DNA from: MGBC131033 sp910585655
GTDB taxonomy: Bacteria; Bacillota; Clostridia; Lachnospirales; Lachnospiraceae
Assembly (NCBI GenBank): GCA_949502025.1
Contig: CATBCG010000004.1
Location: forward strand, 14,156-78,155
Reading direction: 5' to 3'
Length of the DNA stretch: 64,000 nt
In this document: positions 24,529 to 32,851 of the stretch, in pieces
Numbering within the stretch: the stretch's first letter is position 1
How the letters are laid out: each line of letters opens with the position of its first letter
Notes under the pieces: model-generated
Seen by the model: only the letters and a program-made list of their open reading frames with translations
What the model was told of the DNA's origin: nothing
Databases searched by the model: none
Program-made: the position numbers and the translations under genes

Positions 24529-25482
24529 ATGTCACATATTTATAAAGGCACTTTAGATCTCATCGGTCGCACGCCGCTGGTAGAAGTCACCAACCTGGAA
24601 CGAACGCTTGATCTGGCGGCTACGCTGCTGGTCAAGCTGGAATATCTAAACCCGGCAGGAAGCGTCAAAGATCGAGCCGCGAAAGCGATGATTGAAGATG
24701 CCGAAAAACGAGGGGTTTTGCGGAAGGGTTCTGTTATTATTGAGCCTACCTCCGGCAATACTGGAATCGGGCTTGCCTCTATTGCCGCCGCGAAAGGCTA
24801 TTCTGTTATTTTGACCATGCCGGAGACAATGAGCGAGGAACGTCGGCGTATTTTAAAGGCATATGGAGCAACTCTGGTACTGACGAAAGCAAGCGAAGGA
24901 ATGGCAGGCGCCATCAAACGGGCAGAGGAGCTGGCCCGTGAGCTTCCAAACAGTTTTATTCCCGGGCAGTTTGTCAATCCGGCAAATGCCGAGGCTCACC
25001 GCCTTACAACCGGTCCGGAGATCTGGCAGGACACCGGCGGTCATCTGGATTTCTTTGTAGCAGGCGTCGGCACCGGCGGAACCCTGACCGGAACCGGTGA
25101 ATATTTAAAGGAACAAAATCCGTCTATTAAGGTCATTGCCGTAGAGCCTGCCGCTTCTCCTCTGCTTTCCAAAGGGCAGAGCGGAACGCATGGTTTACAG
25201 GGAATTGGCGCCAACTTTGTACCGGAGCTTCTCAACACACAGATTTATGACGAAATCCTTCCGGTTACAGAGGAGGAAGCGTATGCCGGCGCCAAGCTGC
25301 TTGCCAAACGGGAAGGCGTGCTGACAGGTATCACGTCCGGAGCCGCTCTACATGCTGCGATTGTTCTGGCAAAACGACCGGAAAATCATGGCAAAACGAT
25401 TGTCGCCCTGCTGCCGGACAGCGGAGATCGTTATTATTCCACTCCATTGTTTGAAGACGAAACTCTACCATTATCAACCTAA
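24529..25482 (+). CDS. cysK: cysteine synthase A (O-acetylserine sulfhydrylase)
   Basis: A 317-residue PLP enzyme that makes cysteine from O-acetylserine and sulfide. The Schiff-base lysine is in PAGSVKDRAAK (about residue 44); PTSGNTGIGLA binds substrate carboxylate; VAGVGTGGTLTGTG binds PLP phosphate. The C-terminal residues LLPDSGDRYYST are standard for CysK. GGAGGGAA precedes the ATG. metY begins 13 bases after the stop, so both sulfide-fixing enzymes come from one mRNA. No SAM riboswitch or T-box was found upstream. Confidence 0.95.
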   Translation: MSHIYKGTLDLIGRTPLVEVTNLERTLDLAATLLVKLEYLNPAGSVKDRAAKAMIEDAEKRGVLRKGSVIIEPTSGNTGIGLASIAAAKGYSVILTMPETMSEERRRILKAYGATLVLTKASEGMAGAIKRAEELARELPNSFIPGQFVNPANAEAHRLTTGPEIWQDTGGHLDFFVAGVGTGGTLTGTGEYLKEQNPSIKVIAVEPAASPLLSKGQSGTHGLQGIGANFVPELLNTQIYDEILPVTEEEAYAGAKLLAKREGVLTGITSGAALHAAIVLAKRPENHGKTIVALLPDSGDRYYSTPLFEDETLPLST

Positions 25483-25495
25483 GGAGGTTATACCG

Positions 25496-26806
25496 ATGAG
25501 TAAAAAACTCACAAGAGATCAAAGAACCTTTCATTTTGAAACACTACAGCTTCATGTAGGACAGGAGCAGCCTGATCCGGCTACCGACGCCAGAGCGGTT
25601 CCGATTTATCAGACCTCTTCCTACGTATTTCAAAGCTGCGACCATGCCGCCGCCCGTTTTGACCTGACAGACTCCGGCAACATTTACGGGCGCCTGACCA
25701 ATCCTACCGAAGACGTTTTTGAACGGCGCATCGCCGCCTTAGAGGGAGGCGTTGCTGCTCTGGCAGTCGCTTCCGGCGCTGCTGCTATCACGTATACCTT
25801 CCAAAATCTTGCTCAAAACGGCGATCACATTGTCTCTGCCAAAAATATTTACGGCGGTACCTTCAACCTGCTGGCACATACCCTGCCGGAATATGGTATT
25901 CAGACTACATTTGTAGACATTTTTGACTATCAGGCTGTAGAGGCGGCTATTTTAGAACATACCAAAGCTATTTTTATTGAAACTTTAGGCAACCCTAATT
26001 CAGAGGTAGTAGACATTGAGGCTATCGCTGCGATTGCCCATCGTCATCAGATTCCGCTGATCGTAGACAATACCTTTGCTACGCCGTACCTGGTGCGTCC
26101 TATCGAATACGGAGCCGATATTGTCGTACATTCGGCTACAAAATTTATCGGCGGTCATGGAACGACGTTAGGCGGTGTGATTGTAGACGGTGGCAAGTTT
26201 GACTGGGAGGCTTCCGGCAAGTTTCCGGCTCTGGCTGAGCCAAATCCAAGCTATCATGGTATCAGCTTTACCAAAACCGCCGGTCGCGCTGCTTTTGTGG
26301 CAAAAATCCGCGCTATCTTACTGCGGGATATGGGAGCTTGTATTTCTCCGTTCCATGCCTTTTTCTTTCTTCAAGGCTTAGAAACGCTCTCGCTCCGGGT
26401 AGAGCGCCATGTGGCAAATGCCCTAAAGGTCGTAGAGTATCTGAACAATCATCCGCAGGTCGAAGCGGTTCATCATCCTGCCGTCTCCAAAGAGGCTTCC
26501 CAACAGGCGCTCTACGCCAAATATTTTCCAAACGGCGGCGGTTCTATTTTTACTTTTGAAATCAAAGGAGACGCCCGCACTGCTATGAACTTTATCGACA
26601 ATCTGGAGCTGTTTTCTCTATTAGCCAACGTAGCGGATGTCAAATCCTTGGTCATCCACCCGGCTACCACGACACACGGTCAATGTACAGAAGAAGAGCT
26701 GGCTGACCAGGGTATCCGCCCGAATACCATCCGGCTTTCTATCGGCACGGAACATATTGACGATATTCTCCAGGATATGGAGGAAGCATTCCGCGCGATT
26801 GCTTAA
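25496..26806 (+). CDS. metY: O-acetylhomoserine sulfhydrylase (MetY-type Cys/Met metabolism PLP enzyme)
   Basis: A 436-residue PLP-dependent enzyme that forms homocysteine from O-acetylhomoserine and sulfide. The PLP lysine lies in SATKFIGGHG (about residue 210), preceded by IVDNTFATPYL. The N-terminal HFETLQLHVGQE and the length above 425 residues separate it from cystathionine gamma-synthase (about 380). AAGGAGG lies before the ATG. Together with CysK it gives direct sulfide assimilation to both sulfur amino acids; methionine uptake genes are 34 kb away in this window. Confidence 0.93.
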   Translation: MSKKLTRDQRTFHFETLQLHVGQEQPDPATDARAVPIYQTSSYVFQSCDHAAARFDLTDSGNIYGRLTNPTEDVFERRIAALEGGVAALAVASGAAAITYTFQNLAQNGDHIVSAKNIYGGTFNLLAHTLPEYGIQTTFVDIFDYQAVEAAILEHTKAIFIETLGNPNSEVVDIEAIAAIAHRHQIPLIVDNTFATPYLVRPIEYGADIVVHSATKFIGGHGTTLGGVIVDGGKFDWEASGKFPALAEPNPSYHGISFTKTAGRAAFVAKIRAILLRDMGACISPFHAFFFLQGLETLSLRVERHVANALKVVEYLNNHPQVEAVHHPAVSKEASQQALYAKYFPNGGGSIFTFEIKGDARTAMNFIDNLELFSLLANVADVKSLVIHPATTTHGQCTEEELADQGIRPNTIRLSIGTEHIDDILQDMEEAFRAIA

Positions 26807-26821
26807 AGTATAGCATCCAAA

Positions 26822-26890
26822 AGTGTGTATCCTACCCGGAGGGCTTTTTGTATGATAGGGAAGTTTAGAGAACTTTCCTATCATACAGAA
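26822..26890. repeat. dispersed terminator-linked repeat, full palindromic copy A
   Basis: A short CCC-gga-GGG-CTTTTT hairpin is followed by a near-perfect palindrome at 26849-26887 (TGTATGATAGG... against ...CCTATCATACA). It sits between convergent metY and the amidase gene. Copy B at 60605-60671 is about 85 percent identical. Half copies follow other terminators at 32788-32811 and 39314-39338. Confidence 0.8.
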
Positions 26891-26925
26891 AAGCCAGCTT
26901 TGCAGGGTTTTTGCAGGGCTCTTAC

Positions 26926-28182
26926 TTACGGGTTCTCATCCCCCTGCAGCCAAACATCTACAAACGCTTCTCTTACAAGCTGCTGCTCCTCTTGATCTAT
27001 CAGACCAAACCCATAGGCAATTCCATACGCATCGCACGCCGCCCAGCTTTCATACAGCTCGTCCGAATCGGCGGCATATTCTCTTACAATCTTTGTATCA
27101 TGAAACGCATGCTCTACCAGGATCCCCGGAACTCCTACCTCGGCGGCTCCCCTTAACACGCCGTAATAATCCAGCCCGTCGCTCCCCCTCCGGGATACTA
27201 CCGTCCCGTTTTTATTAGAAGGATCTTTGCTTAATTTTTTATAGGAAATCGCCTTGTTGATCGCTCTTGTCTTAAAGCCGGCTGTCTGAATCCCAGCCTC
27301 TTGGTTGTAGTCTGTTATATTCTGCCCAATCGAATTGGCGATTTCCATTCCCAGCTTGCCCGCGCGGGCAGGATTATTTACAAACACATAGGTTTTATTG
27401 ATGCTCGTCGGCTGGCTCCACGGCTTTTTTCTGCGACCGGTCGAATTGGTATGAAGAGAAATAAAAAAATCACAATTCTGTGTTTTCGCCATATATCCTC
27501 GAACGGCAATGTTTTGATCGTCTAACTTTTTATTGGTATACTTTTTCCCTTTGTAAGTAAGGGAAATATTTTTACCGGTTCTTGTCATATAGCTGTCGAT
27601 CCCGTAAAACTGCTTTAAATCTTCTTGAAGCGCTTTTCCAATTTTTAAGGTAAATTTTGCCTCCGAATAAGGAAACTCGCCATTTGCCCCCTTCGCTTCG
27701 TAATTATTATTCCGTGTGCCGAAATGCCCTGGATCGATACAGATTTTTATATTGGTGCCAAGCGTGACATTTTGGTTGGTTTCCTCTGTATATTCCGGGT
27801 CTCTGGTATCAATGGCACCGTCTTTTGACAGCGTACAGATTTTATATTCATATTGCTGTGGCGAGCGGGAATTCAGCCGATCCGTATAAGTGTTACGGGG
27901 ACCGTTTTTTATCTGATCCGACGCCTGTCCGGCAATCGTCTCCCATTCTCCGACTCCTTCATTATTTATAGTCTCTCTTCTCATCACATAATATTGCTCC
28001 ACCTCGTCGTCCTTTGCCGAACTCCATGTAATCCGAATAGCGCGCGCGGAAGCCTTGCTTGTTACCGGCGCCGGAATCATAATACCTGCCGGTGCTTCTG
28101 TATCTGCGGCTGCAGAGGCGGTATGTACCATATTGACAGCGAAAAAGAGGGCTGCTATCCCTCCTATTAGTTGACGTCTCAT
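26926..28182 (-). CDS. secreted N-acetylmuramoyl-L-alanine amidase (Amidase_3) with fibronectin-like domain
   Basis: A 418-residue exported cell-wall hydrolase that cuts the bond between MurNAc and the stem peptide. A signal peptide ends at about residue 25 (TASAAA). An FnIII-like domain (about 35-140) carries IRITWSSAKDDEVEQYYVMR. The zinc amidase domain follows with IDPGHFG (first His), an acidic YSEAKF, SLHTNS (second His) and catalytic ILVEHAFHD. The insert between them is longer than in minimal LytC-type amidases. It is likely involved in separation, sporulation or wall turnover. Transcribed alone, convergent with metY. Confidence 0.9.
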   Translation of the reverse strand: MRRQLIGGIAALFFAVNMVHTASAAADTEAPAGIMIPAPVTSKASARAIRITWSSAKDDEVEQYYVMRRETINNEGVGEWETIAGQASDQIKNGPRNTYTDRLNSRSPQQYEYKICTLSKDGAIDTRDPEYTEETNQNVTLGTNIKICIDPGHFGTRNNNYEAKGANGEFPYSEAKFTLKIGKALQEDLKQFYGIDSYMTRTGKNISLTYKGKKYTNKKLDDQNIAVRGYMAKTQNCDFFISLHTNSTGRRKKPWSQPTSINKTYVFVNNPARAGKLGMEIANSIGQNITDYNQEAGIQTAGFKTRAINKAISYKKLSKDPSNKNGTVVSRRGSDGLDYYGVLRGAAEVGVPGILVEHAFHDTKIVREYAADSDELYESWAACDAYGIAYGFGLIDQEEQQLVREAFVDVWLQGDENP

Positions 28183-28289
28183 TTTTTATCTCCTTCTGTC
28201 TGTTTTTAGACTATCATAACAGATTTTATCCCTTTTGGCGAGTGGTAAATTAAATTTTAACCGATTTCGGCAGTGAGGGAAAATTTTAG

Positions 28290-28319
28290 TTGACGTTTCC
28301 ACTCTTGATCCTTTATAAT
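28290..28319 (+). promoter_or_regulatory. promoter of the FIST/chemoreceptor operon
   Basis: TTGACG (28290-28295) and TATAAT (28314-28319) with an 18-base spacer, 46 bases upstream of the ATG at 28365. Confidence 0.65.
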
Positions 28320-28364
28320 CAATACAATTGTGAACACTTATGAGAGGAAGGAGACACAGCAACT

Positions 28365-29420
28365 ATGAGACAAATTTTTGGCATGAGCCGGAACGGTGTT
28401 CTGGCTGAGGCAGTAAGCGGGATAAGCCGCCCTCAATTTCTGATGCTCTTATCCAACAACCAGCAGTTTGAGACTCATGTAAAGGAGTTGGAAAAGCTCT
28501 ATCCAGGCGTTCCTAGTATCGGCTGTATCGGCATGAGCTATGATACACGAATCGTAGAATCCGGCGTTGGCGTAATTGCTTTTTTAGACGGTGTAACTGC
28601 AGCGGCTAACGTACTAGAGGAAGTCTCTGTTATGCCGGTTAAATACATTTCCCGCCTGGAAGCAGACATTCAAAAGGTCAATGGCTCCGAACGCGATACC
28701 GTCTGTATTGATTTTTGTACCGGAAACGACGCCTGCGTCTTAACCACTATCCATACCGCACTAAAACGAAACAAAATATCTTTAGTCGGCGGCACCGGAG
28801 ATGCCGGAAAGGTATCCGCCAATGGTAAAATCTACCAGGACGCCGTAGCCTACGCTATTGTCCGCAACCTAGGCGGACGGGTAAAAACCTACAAAGAAAA
28901 TATCTATCATCAGCTCGGAAATTATCGTTTTATCGCTTCTAATACCGATCGAGCGAATTACGTCATCGGATCCCTTAACGGACGTCCTGCCAAACAGGTC
29001 TATGAGGAAATCCTTCATGTTACCGACCAGCAAATTCTCACCCAGACCTTCCAAAATCCTTTTGGAAAAATCAACGGCGACGATACTTGTATTATTTCCA
29101 TTAAAGAGGTTCAGGGCAATTCTTTGGCATGTTTCCGTCAGGTAAACGATTCCGACGTCCTTATCCTTTTAGAACTAGGTGATTATCGGGCGATTACCAA
29201 AGAAACCATCCAAACCATCTGCCGGGAGTTCCCAAAACGTTCCGCTGTATTCTCCGTCAACTGCCTGTTCCGCTATAAGCTATTTTCCGAACAGGGTTAT
29301 ATGCAGGAATATTTACAGGAAATGGCAGCACTTGGCAGTCATGTCGGATTTGTCGGTTACGGAGAGCATTATAACAACCGGTTTGTCAATCAGTCTATGA
29401 CATGTGTGGTATTTGAATAG
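28365..29420 (+). CDS. FIST domain sensory protein
   Basis: A 351-residue cytoplasmic protein with FIST_N (about 25-190; SIGCIGMSYDTRI and LVGGTGDAGK) and FIST_C (about 200-335; AKQVYEEILHVT and ending FVGYGEHYNNRFVNQ). FIST domains are predicted small-ligand sensors in signal transduction, perhaps for amino acids. The next gene, 14 bases downstream, is a soluble methyl-accepting signalling protein without a sensor domain of its own. FIST very probably supplies the input for it in trans. AAGGAG lies 11 bases before the ATG. Confidence 0.85.
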   Translation: MRQIFGMSRNGVLAEAVSGISRPQFLMLLSNNQQFETHVKELEKLYPGVPSIGCIGMSYDTRIVESGVGVIAFLDGVTAAANVLEEVSVMPVKYISRLEADIQKVNGSERDTVCIDFCTGNDACVLTTIHTALKRNKISLVGGTGDAGKVSANGKIYQDAVAYAIVRNLGGRVKTYKENIYHQLGNYRFIASNTDRANYVIGSLNGRPAKQVYEEILHVTDQQILTQTFQNPFGKINGDDTCIISIKEVQGNSLACFRQVNDSDVLILLELGDYRAITKETIQTICREFPKRSAVFSVNCLFRYKLFSEQGYMQEYLQEMAALGSHVGFVGYGEHYNNRFVNQSMTCVVFE

Positions 29421-29434
29421 AGGAGGAAAAGCCA

Positions 29435-30385
29435 ATGTTATTCGGTGGAAAAACCAAACAAAAACCAGGTCAGGTGCTACATAACGAAAAAAGTCTGTAT
29501 CCTGTTTTATATGTGACAGACCATCTAAAAGACTATAAGGTCGAATTAGTCAATAAAGAAGTAGAATCCCTATCGGAATTAAGCCAGGTTGAACATTCCT
29601 TTGACAGCGTACTCGAAAAGGCAGATCATTTTCAAAACCAGCTCCAGAATTTCGGTCAGTCCTTTTCTGATATCAATCAGACGGCAGGTCATTTCGCTCA
29701 GGTCAGAGGCACCATCACTCAGACCGTATCCGAAGCAGAGGTACGCGTAGAAGATTTAAAGCAAATTTCTATGCAGATCCAGCAAAACTTTGCCGGAATG
29801 GAGCAAACCTTCGGTCAACTACAGGCTTCTATCAAAGGCATTCAAAAATGTATGGAACGTATTGTTTCCATCGCCGATCAGACCAATATCCTGGCAATCA
29901 ACGCTTCGATTGAAGCCGCCAGAGCCGGCGAGGCAGGCAAGGGCTTTGCAGTAGTTGCCAGCGAGGTCAAAGAGCTGGCAGACGAAATCAAGGATTTAGC
30001 CAACGAAGTCGATCAGGGTGTCCAGGAGGTAGAAGCTGGCGCAGGTCAGCTCAATGAGAGCATTACCATTTCCGGCGAGGCTTTAGGCGAAGGCTCTAAT
30101 TTGGTCAACAGTACTTGTGACTCTTTCCAGGAGATTACTGCCGCTGCCGAGGGCGCCACCACCGTTCAGACCGATATTTCCAACGTCATTGCTTCCTCCC
30201 AGACAGAGCTTCAGGAGGTATGTAGCTTTTTTGACGATATCCGGCTGCAGTACCAGGAAGTCGTCAAGCATATCGAACGCGCCAGCGCTCTTGGCACTAC
30301 CAAAAGCGCGATGTTTGAAGATATCGACAACATGCTCTCCCAGATTCCGCCTATGCTACAAGATACCAAGCCAGTCCGGGATTAA
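29435..30385 (+). CDS. soluble methyl-accepting chemotaxis-type signalling protein
   Basis: A 316-residue cytoplasmic protein with no membrane helices. After a short N-terminal region (1-50) the rest is coiled coil. The conserved MCP hairpin tip is present (ADQTNILAINASIEAA, then GKGFAVVASEVKELA), which binds CheA/CheW. No CheA, CheW or flagellar genes are seen here. Paired with the FIST gene upstream (RBS GAGGAGG within the 14-base gap) it may form a split cytoplasmic receptor. Its stop overlaps that of the convergent permease gene. Confidence 0.88.
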   Translation: MLFGGKTKQKPGQVLHNEKSLYPVLYVTDHLKDYKVELVNKEVESLSELSQVEHSFDSVLEKADHFQNQLQNFGQSFSDINQTAGHFAQVRGTITQTVSEAEVRVEDLKQISMQIQQNFAGMEQTFGQLQASIKGIQKCMERIVSIADQTNILAINASIEAARAGEAGKGFAVVASEVKELADEIKDLANEVDQGVQEVEAGAGQLNESITISGEALGEGSNLVNSTCDSFQEITAAAEGATTVQTDISNVIASSQTELQEVCSFFDDIRLQYQEVVKHIERASALGTTKSAMFEDIDNMLSQIPPMLQDTKPVRD

Positions 30386-31968
30386 GGAAGCGGGGAACGA
30401 TAATTCTTTCGGTACAGCCATCCCGTCAGCAAAAGCAGCAGACCGCAAAGCGCAGCCTTTACCCAGTTTGTATATGCCGCAGGTGTCAGCGCTACCGCCG
30501 CCACGCATACAATCGCCAGTACAAAGCCGCCTAATCCGCCAAGCAGCGAGGCTGCGCTCTGCTTGACCACGCTTATTTCATTTTCCCAGTCCAGTACCGG
30601 GAAGCAAAGATTGACTGTCATTCCAAAAACGCTCGAAAACAACAGCACCACCAATGGCACGAGCAGCAGCCAGAACAATTCGGAAGCCGACGGCTGCAAT
30701 GCCATCACAGCCAATATCTCTGCCACAAGATAAAACGGAACTGCAAGCAGCAGATTCATCAATATTTTCGCGTCTAATACCATTCGGAACGAGATCGGCA
30801 GACTCTTTATCAGCCACCAGTTCTTCCCTTCCATAGAAATCGAAACCGCTGTCGTCGGCATAATCCCAAACGTGATTGCCAGCACAAACGGAATCAACTC
30901 CTGTATATCAAAAGAAGCCATCGCAGGAACCGCTCCTTCTAACACCTCTACTCCTGCTGCCAAAAGCCCGCCGGAAAGAATACAGCCCATAACAGGTCCT
31001 ACTATCGTATTACTGACATAAACGCTCGAAGAAAAATACCGCCGAAACTCCCGCTTACACAAAGCTGCCAGCACCGGGCTTTCCTGCAGCTTACCCATCT
31101 GATAATTATGCTTTGCAAGGCTGCTGTACAGTCTTTGATGAATCGAATGAAAGCAAACCGTTACCAGAGCAATCACAACTCCCAATGCCAACAGGCTGCT
31201 GCCAATATAGAAAAGCCCCGCTCCGATATCTCCTGTTACAACTGCCCTCCCAAACCAAATCGACGGCGGATACAGCCTCCCTAACAGCCTAAATACTACT
31301 TCTGAAAATTCCTTTAGCATCTCTGGGTTTATCGTATCCTCTAAGTCAGCCATCCGGGAAGAGCCATAGAAAACACCCAATACCGTCAAAATCGTCAGCC
31401 CGGAAATCACCAAGCTTTTATGACGCATACGGGAAGCTACTCCTGCTATTAGCGTACCAAGCAAAGCTGCCGCAGCCATCGGTAAAAGCGGTACAAACCA
31501 AATCGCCAAAAAAGTCAGCAGACAGCAGGCAAACCCTGGTCGTACGTTCCATAAATACACCGTTAATCCTGGCAGTAAGACCGCCATCGTCAGCAGCAGA
31601 TGTTCTACATACATCCGTGCAAAACGGCTTAGAACCACTGCTCCTTTCGCAACAGGCAGAGAGCAAACCATATCATAACCTTCCTGACGAAACAGCACGC
31701 TTCCTGTTGTAAAGACATTTAGGACAAACGGAAGGAGACTGGAAAGCACCAGCAAATATGCCGGAACCATCTCCTCCATTCCCAGCCATATCAAACCATA
31801 GGAAAGCCCGCCTACATAAACTGCCAGCACCAAAAGCAGCACCGACCAGGCAGCTACTAACACGGCTGTTCTCCCTTTTACCTTTTTGTCACGGGAAAAG
31901 CGAAAAACATTTACCCCATAAAGATTACAAAGCTCCAGTCTCAAAAACGCCTTAATCTGACTTGCCAT
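30382..31968 (-). CDS. ABC exporter permease, multi-helix
   Basis: A 528-residue integral membrane protein with about 12 hydrophobic segments in two halves. It belongs to a family found next to CcmA-type ATPases in Clostridia; substrate unknown. Conserved features are the basic segment before helix 1 (FRFSRDKKVKGRTAVL) and, mid-protein, LAALCKREFRRYFSSSVYVSNTI, a coupling-type segment. The start overlaps the end of the ATPase gene by 17 bases, so translation is coupled. It is not a typical two-domain ABC-2 permease and is larger than most. Confidence 0.75.
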   Translation of the reverse strand: MASQIKAFLRLELCNLYGVNVFRFSRDKKVKGRTAVLVAAWSVLLLVLAVYVGGLSYGLIWLGMEEMVPAYLLVLSSLLPFVLNVFTTGSVLFRQEGYDMVCSLPVAKGAVVLSRFARMYVEHLLLTMAVLLPGLTVYLWNVRPGFACCLLTFLAIWFVPLLPMAAAALLGTLIAGVASRMRHKSLVISGLTILTVLGVFYGSSRMADLEDTINPEMLKEFSEVVFRLLGRLYPPSIWFGRAVVTGDIGAGLFYIGSSLLALGVVIALVTVCFHSIHQRLYSSLAKHNYQMGKLQESPVLAALCKREFRRYFSSSVYVSNTIVGPVMGCILSGGLLAAGVEVLEGAVPAMASFDIQELIPFVLAITFGIMPTTAVSISMEGKNWWLIKSLPISFRMVLDAKILMNLLLAVPFYLVAEILAVMALQPSASELFWLLLVPLVVLLFSSVFGMTVNLCFPVLDWENEISVVKQSAASLLGGLGGFVLAIVCVAAVALTPAAYTNWVKAALCGLLLLLTGWLYRKNYRSPLP

Positions 31969-32677
31969 CCTGCACCACCTCCATAAACATTGCTTCCAAT
32001 GACGCTTCCTTTCCTACGATCTCCTCCATACTGCCCGCCGTTACCAGTCTGCCGTCTTTGATAATCGCTACTTTATTACATAGCCGTTCCGCTACTTCTA
32101 ACACATGAGTAGAAAAGAAAATCGCTCCGCCTTCTGCGCAGATTGCTTTCATCCGTTCCTTTAACAGTACGGACGCCTGCGGATCCAAACCTACAAACGG
32201 CTCGTCCAGTATCAGAAGCTTTGGCTGGTGCAGCAGGGCAGAAATCAATGCCAGCTTCTGTTTCATTCCATGCGAATAAGTGGAAACCAAATCGCCGAGC
32301 GACGCTGTCAGCTCAAACATATCCCCATAACGCCGAATCTGTTCCTCCCGCTCCCCTGCCGACACCCCAAACACATCGGCAATAAAATTCAAATACTGAA
32401 TCCCTGTTAAATACTCATAAATATCCGGGTTATCCGGAATATAAGCCAGCGCCCGCTTACACTCTAGGGGATGTTCCAAAATATCCAGACCGTTGACTTT
32501 GATGGAACCTGCATCAAAGCCCTGAATACCAGCTACGCATTTTAATGTCGTCGTCTTTCCTGCGCCGTTATGACCGATAAACGCATACAAATCGCCCGGC
32601 TTAATATGCAGACTTAAATCCGTAATTCCCTTCTTGCTTCCCTTGTAATGCTTTGTCAGATGATCGATGAGTAACAT
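31952..32677 (-). CDS. ABC transporter ATP-binding protein (CcmA/multidrug type)
   Basis: A 241-residue ATPase. Walker A GHNGAGKTT is at about 35-43, signature YSHGMKQKLAL, Walker B LLILDEPFVGLDP, and H-loop STHVLE. It belongs to the class that pairs with large polytopic permeases for export or lipid/antibiotic efflux. It is encoded just before its permease partner; together they make a two-gene exporter of unknown substrate. AGAGGAGGAT precedes the start. Confidence 0.9.
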   Translation of the reverse strand: MLLIDHLTKHYKGSKKGITDLSLHIKPGDLYAFIGHNGAGKTTTLKCVAGIQGFDAGSIKVNGLDILEHPLECKRALAYIPDNPDIYEYLTGIQYLNFIADVFGVSAGEREEQIRRYGDMFELTASLGDLVSTYSHGMKQKLALISALLHQPKLLILDEPFVGLDPQASVLLKERMKAICAEGGAIFFSTHVLEVAERLCNKVAIIKDGRLVTAGSMEEIVGKEASLEAMFMEVVQDGKSD

Positions 32678-32787
32678 AAGTTATCCTCCTCTAAACATTT
32701 TTCAACTTCTGGTAGTTATCATACCAGAAAAAATCGCCCCTCACAAGGGAACGCTGCGATACTTTTCTTATAAAAAATCAACTGAAC

Positions 32788-32811
32788 CGGAGAACTTTCC
32801 TATTATACAAA
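32788..32811 (-). repeat. dispersed terminator-linked repeat, half copy C
   Basis: The minus strand reads TTTGTATAATAGGAAAG then TTCTCCG immediately after the terminator stem of the GH3 gene. It matches one arm of copies A and B. Confidence 0.7.
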
Positions 32812-32849
32812 GAGAGGGCAAGGGCTGTTTTCGCAGCCCTTGCCCTCTC
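32812..32849 (-). terminator. terminator of the GH3 gene
   Basis: A perfect 16-bp stem (32812-32827 with 32834-32849) around a six-base loop, two bases after the GH3 stop. The minus-strand T-tract is short (TTTG); on the plus strand TTTT follows. Confidence 0.75.
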
Positions 32850-32851
32850 TT

